From positions 1 through 11,588 of the forward strand of contig JAKALZ010000033.1 in the NCBI GenBank assembly GCA_021813065.1: DNA of 11,588 bases. The letters are read 5' to 3'. The notes under the pieces are model-generated. The model was not told the DNA's origin. It saw only the letters and a list, made by a program, of their open reading frames with translations, and made no database searches. Position numbers and translations under genes: made by a program. Positions 1 through 5,219 of this stretch are shown in pieces. Every line of letters begins with the position of its first letter. Position 1 is the first letter of the stretch. Origin of the DNA: a bacterium (GTDB lineage: Bacteria; Spirochaetota; Spirochaetia; Treponematales; Rectinemataceae).

Positions 1-120
1 CAAACGCACAGAGACCCCGAATATCGTCGCGAGCGTCAAACCGCTCGCGACCCTCCGCACTATCTGATGCTCTCCATGCGCGCGCGCTGGTCGTCCATTG
101 ATAGTTGTGATCGTGTTCAT
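1..120 (-). CDS. N-terminal fragment of an unidentified protein, probably exported or membrane anchored
   Basis: The minus strand opens with ATG at 120 and stays open for 40 codons to the window edge, so only the N-terminus is visible. A strong Shine-Dalgarno (GAGGAGGGAG) lies just before the ATG and overlaps the TGA of the barrel gene upstream, 11 bases away. This makes it the third gene of the operon. The visible peptide starts MNTITTINGRPARAHGEHQI, then has a basic VRRV step and a mildly hydrophobic stretch at about residues 24-38 (ASGLTLATIFGVSV). That stretch could be a late signal peptide or a membrane anchor, but it is cut before a cleavage site can be judged. The family cannot be recognised from this much sequence. 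Confidence 0.7.
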   Translation of the reverse strand, partial: MNTITTINGRPARAHGEHQIVRRVASGLTLATIFGVSVRL

Positions 121-131
121 CGGCTCCCTCC

Positions 132-731
132 TCAGAAATGGTATGTCGCGCCGACAGAGAACTCCAGAAAATTGGCGAAGGAGTTCAGATTGCTATAGGT
201 GCCGATGTGCAGTTCAGGCACGAACCACCAATTCATTTTCGCGCCAATGCTCCATGATGAGTTGATGTACCGTGACAACCCAATACCCAGCTTTGCGTAA
301 GGTGAGATAATGCCATTGCCGTAAAGGCGCATGATGTTCATGCCAAGCTCAGTCGAGCCTTCGAATTCGAGGAGTTCGGTGCCGCCAACCCAGGCCGCCG
401 AAAGCCCGATCGGAGCGAGAAAGAGTGTTCCCCCGCCAATGGTCGTTACATAAGATCCAGCGATGGACCCTCCGATGCCAAAGTGCTTCCCAAGCATATA
501 GCGGTACTGAAGTCCGAAGGCGGCTCCTGGGCTCATGTTGGGCGTCGCGACTGGTGTTCCCGTGTTGTCGAGCACAAAGAGCGGAATGAATCCTCCACCG
601 ATGATGGTGATGGACTGATCGCCTTTGCGCGCGGCTGGCGCGCTGGATGCTGTGGCGGTTTCCTGAGCGCTCGCCACAACCACGCAAAGTGATGCGATGA
701 GCACAAACGACGCGATACATTTTCTGGACAT
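132..731 (-). CDS. Small outer-membrane beta-barrel protein
   Basis: A 199-residue exported protein. It begins with a classic signal peptide: basic MSRK, a hydrophobic core at residues 5-21, and an Ala-Ser-Ala cleavage site before Gln23. The rest alternates glycines, aromatics and short polar turns, as amphipathic beta strands do, and the chain ends in GATYHF with a terminal Phe, the usual signal for barrel assembly by BAM. Size fits an eight-stranded barrel such as OmpW or OmpX types, but I cannot assign a family. ATG at 731 is preferred over the adjacent TTG at 734, because GGAGG then has a normal spacing, whereas it would touch the TTG. The SD overlaps the TAG of the 191-residue gene nine bases upstream, which suggests coupled translation. 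A structural or pore role in the outer membrane is inferred. Confidence 0.85.
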   Translation of the reverse strand: MSRKCIASFVLIASLCVVVASAQETATASSAPAARKGDQSITIIGGGFIPLFVLDNTGTPVATPNMSPGAAFGLQYRYMLGKHFGIGGSIAGSYVTTIGGGTLFLAPIGLSAAWVGGTELLEFEGSTELGMNIMRLYGNGIISPYAKLGIGLSRYINSSWSIGAKMNWWFVPELHIGTYSNLNSFANFLEFSVGATYHF

Positions 732-740
732 CAATCCTCC

Positions 741-1316
741 CTAATCGCTGCGCAATGTGCGACCTGCGCTGCCTCGTCGCGTTTTATGGTGCGCGCGGGC
801 AATCGCGCTAAAGTGAAAACCACTCAGCGGTGTTTCAGGTAACTCGGCTAGGTATATCACAAGCTCATATTTTTTAAAACTGATGGGCGTCGATAAGGAA
901 ACCTCACTGGCGCTCCCAAGGGCGATACAGTCCAGGGCTTCCGCGCTGTACAGGGGAGGGGCATCGCAAAGTTCGAGCTTTGCGCTTGAGGCAAAAGCTC
1001 GCAGTGAATTGAGAAGCACATCGGAATCGATCACTCTGTTGAGCCTCAAGCACCAGCGATGAGACACTCGCTCCGCTGAAAGAAATCTGAAGGGGTCGGG
1101 GAGGGCTCCGCTTATATCCGATTCCCTCTCTGCCAGCGCGAGTTGCACCCGCTCTGGGGAGACATTTTCCGATGCGTCAAACCAATGGAGAATGATGCCC
1201 TCGGGCAAGGCCATCATCGCGTCATCCGCATCGAAATCCCTGGCCGCTTGCTTGAGCGCGCGAATGGAGGCGCGGACATTCACGTGAGGCACAACCATCA
1301 GAACGAAGCTGCTCAT
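741..1316 (-). CDS. Unrecognised 191-residue cytoplasmic protein, first gene of the minus-strand operon
   Basis: An intact reading frame of 191 residues beginning MSSFVLMVVPHVNVRASIRA. It has no signal peptide or membrane helix and reads as a mixed alpha/beta soluble protein with alternating hydrophobic strands (SFVLMVV, ELVIYLAEL, FHFSAIARA). I do not recognise the family. I looked for the paired HxT/S motifs of 2'-5' RNA ligase-like proteins and found only isolated His residues (HWF, HRW, FHF), so that idea has no real support. No Shine-Dalgarno precedes the ATG. Instead a -10-like TATACT ends eight bases before it, so the mRNA may be leaderless. It is followed without a gap by the outer-membrane barrel gene. 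Its role is unknown; co-expression with an envelope protein is the only clue. Confidence 0.72.
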   Translation of the reverse strand: MSSFVLMVVPHVNVRASIRALKQAARDFDADDAMMALPEGIILHWFDASENVSPERVQLALAERESDISGALPDPFRFLSAERVSHRWCLRLNRVIDSDVLLNSLRAFASSAKLELCDAPPLYSAEALDCIALGSASEVSLSTPISFKKYELVIYLAELPETPLSGFHFSAIARAHHKTRRGSAGRTLRSD

Positions 1317-1324
1317 TCGCTATC

Positions 1325-1352
1325 AGTATATATGCGTAGCACGGCTTGTGGA
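1325..1352 (-). promoter_or_regulatory. Candidate promoter of the minus-strand operon
   Basis: Read on the minus strand, TCCACA (1352-1347, 4 of 6 matches to the -35 consensus) is followed after 16 bases by TATACT (1330-1325, 5 of 6 matches to the -10). Only eight bases separate the -10 from the ATG at 1316, so transcription would start at or within a few bases of the start codon. No SD is present, which agrees with this. The -35 match is modest. Confidence 0.45.
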
Positions 1353-1372
1353 ACACATCCTCATCCCCGCGC

Positions 1373-1402
1373 ATGACAGAAATGGCGTCCCTATGCTATA
1401 CT
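1373..1402 (+). promoter_or_regulatory. Sigma-70-type promoter with extended -10 for the 1423 gene
   Basis: ATGACA (1373-1378, 5 of 6) is separated by 18 bases from TATACT (1397-1402, 5 of 6), which is preceded by TGC and so makes an extended -10 element. The predicted start is near 1409. It is followed by the SD run AAGGTAGGAG (1410-1419) and the ATG at 1423. This promoter is divergent from that of the minus-strand operon, and the two lie within the same 106-base gap. Confidence 0.6.
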
Positions 1403-1422
1403 TGGACGAAAGGTAGGAGCGC

Positions 1423-2193
1423 ATGAAACGAAAGTCGGAAGAGATTTCCCTTTTTTTGATCGACACTATCTCTCGATGGTCAGGAGTCGATTGCATCTGT
1501 GTGGACCAGCGCTCGCGACACGATGAGTTGGATCCGCACTACGCGCTGGTTTTCGACGCCTACTACCGCCGCAGCATTCCCGCTCCGGAGAAGCGCCAGA
1601 GCCTTTTCAATAATCCAGGCGCCTTCGAGTCCGCGGTTGGCGGAACAAAGGATCGTTTTTTCCTCGATGAAATTCCCATCCGCATCGAGTACAAACACAT
1701 TCCTTCTGTAGAAGACATCGCGATTCGACCTCAGCGCCACATTCGGCTCCTCAAGAATTCCGGTACATATCCTCTTTATAGGCTCCTCAATTTTCCTCTC
1801 GTATTCTCCCGCAGCGATTGGATGGGGCGCATGCGCGAACAGCTCGCGCACTTTCCACCCGAGGCCTGGCAGAATCTCTTCGACAACTTCTCGGCAAAGA
1901 TGGAACACTATCTCTCCGATTTTGGCGCGGCGTCGGTCTCAGAAAATCAATTTTTTCGCCTGATGTCGAGAGCGGGGTTTCTCCGCTACGCGGGAGCTTC
2001 GATTTTCATGTTCAACCAGAAATTTGAACCATCGCACGCGGAGTTTGAATCGCAGCTCAAGGAATTGTCGATGCTCCCCGCGAATTTCGCGAATCTCTGG
2101 GATTCAATTTCAGGAGAGAGGAGCGAACCATCGGAGTTCAAAAAATTCGAGCTGGCGCGGCTGCTCGCGAGAGAGATATTCGAACTTCGATAA
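1423..2193 (+). CDS. Unrecognised 256-residue soluble protein, partner of the metallopeptidase-like lipoprotein
   Basis: An intact 256-codon gene with a good SD (AGGAG, three bases from the ATG, within the longer AAGGTAGGAG) and an extended -10 promoter. There is no signal peptide or membrane helix. The N-terminal half has conserved-looking strings: ELDPHYALVFDAYYRRSIP (35-53), AFESAVGGTKDRFFLDEIPIRIEYK (67-91). Acidic residues at the ends of beta strands (D45, E89) faintly recall nucleotidyltransferase folds, but the diagnostic GS...DxD motif is absent, so I do not assign it. The C-terminal half (132-256) is mostly helical and rich in Phe and Leu. The stop lies 17 bases before the lipoprotein gene, so the two form an operon. 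Function is unknown. Confidence 0.8.
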   Translation: MKRKSEEISLFLIDTISRWSGVDCICVDQRSRHDELDPHYALVFDAYYRRSIPAPEKRQSLFNNPGAFESAVGGTKDRFFLDEIPIRIEYKHIPSVEDIAIRPQRHIRLLKNSGTYPLYRLLNFPLVFSRSDWMGRMREQLAHFPPEAWQNLFDNFSAKMEHYLSDFGAASVSENQFFRLMSRAGFLRYAGASIFMFNQKFEPSHAEFESQLKELSMLPANFANLWDSISGERSEPSEFKKFELARLLAREIFELR

Positions 2194-2210
2194 TAGAGCG
2201 CGATACCTCA

Positions 2211-3899
2211 ATGAACTGCGTCACTCTTTCCACGCGAACCACTCGTACCATCCTCAAACTGCTGTGTATAGTGAGCATTTTTGTGATGTCCGCAGTCTCG
2301 ATTTCGTGCCAGCGGCCAAGCGTTCGCTCTATAAGCTGGTACGACGCGAGGGGTGCACGATTGCATTTCACGGGCTCATTCCAGGGCTCGAACGAAGCGA
2401 GATTCACCGCCCGTGGCGAAAAGAAGCGCTATATTCTCGAATCGCCGATTCAAGTGCCCGATGGCTACGCCACACGGTTGCTCATGTCGTCACTGAGCTC
2501 TGGGACGCAGTTCTTGGTGAGTTACGGCGACGAAAAGAACAGAGGCGGCTCACTTTTGTGCACTATTCCCTCAGCGGGCAACTACGCGTTCATAATACCT
2601 TCACCGCAATCGCGCACGCTGAAGTGGATCGAGATAAAAGCGATCACCATCGCCGAACCCACACCCGCATCAACAGGGCTTTCAAACCAGGAGAGCTATC
2701 CTCTCGAGCTCCAAGAGATTCGACTTGCTCCTGAGATGAGAGGTTTCTTTATTCAGGGCGACACACCTGAAATCTCGGCCCATTTTTCACGGAGTTCACG
2801 AAATGGAGAATATGTTTACAACATCGATGCTCCATTCGAGGGGCTCTCCAAGGCTGTCTACGCGGCGAGCCAGCTCGATGTCGCGCTCTCGGGAGATGCG
2901 GGAAATGTCGCGGTTTCATGGGGCAACCAGAAAATAACCTATCTGCATCGTGGCGGCGATTCTTCATTTTCAATACCCAGCAGTCTCCTTGAAATGAATC
3001 CCAAAACCATCAGCCTCGTCGCCCCGGCGGGCACTCGCATTGAGACATTCTGCGTTCGACCTACCCGCAGGGTGGATGAACTCGATCGCATAGATCCAGG
3101 TCTTCTCGTCAACAGCGCGCCTCTCGCGGATACTCCCTTCTATCTCGCCCGATGGGATATGCGTCCCGATACTCTGCTCTTTCTCTTCAAAGATTACGCG
3201 ACGCAGGATCGATACCTCAAACGTCTCGCCTTCTTTGTCGAGAAGATCGGTTATGTGGGAACACTCGCCCCAGACTCGGAAATTGCTGACCAACATGGAT
3301 GGAACGCTCACGACTACCGGCCCGAAGATCTCGCGCGCTTCTTTGAAACTGCCCAAGAACAGCATTTCCCGCTCTCCGCCGAAGAGCTTACGCTCCGGGA
3401 TATCCTCGCGAAAGCTGGGATTATTATCGCCCGAGGCTCAAACTTCTCAGCGGGGAAGGGCGCCATCGTATCAATTTCACAGGAGTCGGCGCCATATCTC
3501 CAGTATCGTTTTCTCTCGCATGAACTCAGCCACGCGCTCTTTTTTACCGATACCCGCTATCGAGATCTTGTGCTGTCGCTCTACCAGCGGCTCACAGACG
3601 ATGAGAAGTGGTTTCTGATTCGCTATTTTCGATGGATGCGGTACAACGTCGACTCTTCATATCTGATGGCCAACGAAATGCAAGCGTATCTCGTTCAACA
3701 GCCGATTAAGGATATCCAGAATTATTTTCGTGAGACGTTGGGATCTAACCTCGCCAAAGCGCATCCCGAGCTTTCGAGCACCATCGACGCCTATATGAGC
3801 CAACATCTTCCGGCGTTGATCGAGAATGCCCGCCAACTCGGCGCATACCTTCGAGCCTCGTACGGGCTGGAATCGGGAATGCTGTATAAAATGAGATGA
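2211..3899 (+). CDS. Predicted lipoprotein with a C-terminal HExxH zinc-peptidase-like domain
   Basis: A 562-residue protein. The N-terminus has basic residues, a hydrophobic helix (14-29) and SAVSISC with Cys33 as a relaxed, spirochaete-like lipobox, predicting a lipid-anchored envelope protein. Residues about 35-290 look like two beta-rich modules of unknown family. The C-terminal region holds HELSH at 437-441, a zinc-binding HExxH (H437, catalytic E438, H441), followed by NEMQAYL with E489 as the likely third ligand, the order used by gluzincin-type metallopeptidases. Peptidase activity is inferred from these motifs; substrate unknown. The ATG at 2211 has no convincing SD. It lies 17 bases after the stop of the 256-residue gene, so translation may depend on coupling; this start keeps the full signal peptide. 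I cannot name a peptidase family. Confidence 0.8.
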   Translation: MNCVTLSTRTTRTILKLLCIVSIFVMSAVSISCQRPSVRSISWYDARGARLHFTGSFQGSNEARFTARGEKKRYILESPIQVPDGYATRLLMSSLSSGTQFLVSYGDEKNRGGSLLCTIPSAGNYAFIIPSPQSRTLKWIEIKAITIAEPTPASTGLSNQESYPLELQEIRLAPEMRGFFIQGDTPEISAHFSRSSRNGEYVYNIDAPFEGLSKAVYAASQLDVALSGDAGNVAVSWGNQKITYLHRGGDSSFSIPSSLLEMNPKTISLVAPAGTRIETFCVRPTRRVDELDRIDPGLLVNSAPLADTPFYLARWDMRPDTLLFLFKDYATQDRYLKRLAFFVEKIGYVGTLAPDSEIADQHGWNAHDYRPEDLARFFETAQEQHFPLSAEELTLRDILAKAGIIIARGSNFSAGKGAIVSISQESAPYLQYRFLSHELSHALFFTDTRYRDLVLSLYQRLTDDEKWFLIRYFRWMRYNVDSSYLMANEMQAYLVQQPIKDIQNYFRETLGSNLAKAHPELSSTIDAYMSQHLPALIENARQLGAYLRASYGLESGMLYKMR

Positions 3900-3913
3900 G
3901 CGCGCCGATTCGA

Positions 3914-4519
3914 TCAGGACAGGCCAAGCTTCTCAAATACATGACGGTAGAGGTTGAAGTACTCAGAGTTCGCGAATTCTCCAATTTTATCTTCCGGGAG
4001 GGATTCGAGGAGCCTGTCGAGATAGAGAAGAAGCTTTCGAAGGTCTTCGAGTAGCTCTGTCGAGTCTTCGCGCGCGGCGGACTCCTGGGATGCGGGATTC
4101 TGAGCCGGTTCGAAGGCACGCGATGGGTACGCGGCAGCGCTCGAGGAAAAAGATGAGGATTGAGGTCGTTTAAGAGTCTCAAAATGCTGTTTAATCGAGA
4201 GCAGATCCTGTTTGATAGACTTAAGCTCGCCCGCGAAACGCATGATCACCCGCTCCTGCGAAGCAGCCGCCGGTGCGCCCGCGCGCCGCTGGGCTATGGT
4301 CTCTTCGCCTTTTTGCCCAGATACATCCTCTCCAAGGTCCCCTGTGGTGGAAGCGGGTGAATCCGATGCTTGCTTTGTGGTGAGAGGAGCAAGAATTCGA
4401 GCTTCTTCCGATTCCATCTTATCGAAGCTCTCCATGTTCTCAAGAGGGCTGATGAAAAGACCATCGAGCACATCATCGGCATATTGTGGGGTCGGTGAAT
4501 TGTTCGCGCTCTTTTCCAT
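3914..4519 (-). CDS. Acidic, partly disordered protein with coiled-coil segments
   Basis: A 201-residue protein starting MEKSANNSPTPQYADDVLDG. Three zones are visible: an acidic low-complexity N-terminus (1-88, rich in Glu, Asp, Ser, Ala); a helical stretch with two SIKQ repeats (about 91-117) that should form a coiled coil; then a Ser/Ala/Pro linker (about 119-150) and a Leu-rich C-terminal helix pair ending LPEDKIGEFANSEYFNLYRHVFEKLGLS. There is no signal peptide. The upstream in-frame ATG at 4528 touches the SD (GAGG, 4532-4529), while ATG at 4519 has nine bases of spacing, so 4519 is chosen; the longer form would add three residues. The gene ends convergently with the lipoprotein gene, 14 bases between stops and no visible terminator. 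A scaffold or signalling role would only be a guess. Confidence 0.75.
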   Translation of the reverse strand: MEKSANNSPTPQYADDVLDGLFISPLENMESFDKMESEEARILAPLTTKQASDSPASTTGDLGEDVSGQKGEETIAQRRAGAPAAASQERVIMRFAGELKSIKQDLLSIKQHFETLKRPQSSSFSSSAAAYPSRAFEPAQNPASQESAAREDSTELLEDLRKLLLYLDRLLESLPEDKIGEFANSEYFNLYRHVFEKLGLS

Positions 4520-4521
4520 CG

Positions 4522-4540
4522 ATACCATCCTCGATGGTAT
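4522..4540. repeat. 8-bp perfect inverted repeat over a ribosome binding site and a -10 element
   Basis: ATACCATC (4522-4529) and GATGGTAT (4533-4540) are perfect complements around a three-base loop. On the minus strand the loop plus one stem base forms the GAGG Shine-Dalgarno of the 3914-4519 gene. On the plus strand the right arm overlaps the TATAGT -10 candidate. It could act as an operator dyad or as an RNA hairpin; the sequence does not decide between them. Confidence 0.55.
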
Positions 4541-4543
4541 AGT
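4535..4543 (+). promoter_or_regulatory. Extended -10 element, candidate promoter for the septum protein gene
   Basis: TGG followed by TATAGT (4538-4543, 5 of 6 matches to the -10) forms an extended -10. I see no good -35 upstream, which extended -10 promoters can tolerate. Transcription from here would give a leader of about 60 bases before the ATG at 4609. It overlaps the inverted repeat. Confidence 0.4.
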
Positions 4544-4608
4544 ACACCCTTTCCCCCACGCATGGAACTACTTTCTATGAAGAAAACACCTAATCGCGGG
4601 CACAAAAT

Positions 4609-5145
4609 ATGCCGAAACAGAAAATGATGCACTCGCCTCGAGAATTCGCGCACAAGAACAGGGGTATCCTCAGCGCCCTGATATACGGTTTGTTCTCTAT
4701 GCTGATTTCATACTGCTGCATTTCGGCTGTGGCGGGAAAGGGCGGCCTACTCGCGTATCAGGATATGCTGTCGCGGCGAACCACGATTCAGAAGGCGATC
4801 GATTACCTTCAGGAACAGAATGAGCTAAAGACACGCACTGTCGATGAGTTGAAGAACAATGCGTCGCTCACCGCGGAACGAGCCGCGGCCTTGGGCTACA
4901 TCCGACCTGGAGAGACACTGATCGTGCTTCCGGAAAGCTGGAGAAATATTGCGGACAGCGCGAAAGAAAGCATGGAATTGCCCGTTGTCGCCGGAGATTC
5001 CACAGGGCTCCCGGATGCCCTCATTCGGCTCATGAGCGCGGTTACCGGGATCTTCGCGTTCTTGGCTATTCTTGTCTTTCAAATACGCCCAGTTGAGGCG
5101 CCAAGAAAAACGATTCACCTCGAGGAACACGCGGGGCTCAACTGA
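4609..5145 (+). CDS. FtsB/DivIC-like septum formation protein with two membrane segments
   Basis: A 178-residue membrane protein. The order of parts matches the FtsB/DivIC family: short cytoplasmic N-terminus, membrane helix (about 20-42), a periplasmic coiled coil (about 50-84) and the signature AALGYIRPGETLIVLP (93-108). Family members bind FtsL and FtsQ/DivIB-type partners in the divisome, where they help activate septal wall synthesis. Typical FtsB proteins are about 100 residues; this one continues with a linker and a second hydrophobic helix (about 139-158), putting the tail back in the cytoplasm. The ATG at 4609 has no clear SD; Met6 (4624) and Met7 (4627) are alternatives, also without an SD. 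Downstream, on the other strand, lies a PBP1A gene, so cell-wall functions cluster here. The family call is firm, the exact division role inferred. Confidence 0.82.
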   Translation: MPKQKMMHSPREFAHKNRGILSALIYGLFSMLISYCCISAVAGKGGLLAYQDMLSRRTTIQKAIDYLQEQNELKTRTVDELKNNASLTAERAAALGYIRPGETLIVLPESWRNIADSAKESMELPVVAGDSTGLPDALIRLMSAVTGIFAFLAILVFQIRPVEAPRKTIHLEEHAGLN

Positions 5146-5219
5146 ACGAGCTCCTCTGAGGCCTTTCTCTCCAGTCAAGCCCTGAAGTTGTATCAAAAAT
5201 GTCCGATTTTGCTATTGCC

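Noticed and set aside
741..1316. 2'-5' RNA ligase-like (two-histidine) identity for the 191-residue protein
   Set aside because: The two HxT/S motifs that define the superfamily are not present; only scattered His residues are seen.
2024..2734. A 236-codon plus-strand frame overlapping the 256-residue gene and the lipoprotein gene
   Set aside because: It is very rich in Arg, Ser and His, typical of a shifted frame, and would conflict with two better-supported genes.
4562..4627. A 21-codon frame (MELLSMKKTPNRGHKICRNRK) whose TGA overlaps the ATG at 4624 of the septum gene
   Set aside because: It looks like a leader peptide set up for coupling, but no SD precedes either of its ATGs and there is no other sign of translation.
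5146..5219. A possible bidirectional terminator between the converging septum and PBP1A genes
   Set aside because: Only short 4-5 bp complementary stretches (such as CCTCTGAGG) occur, with no T-run on either strand.
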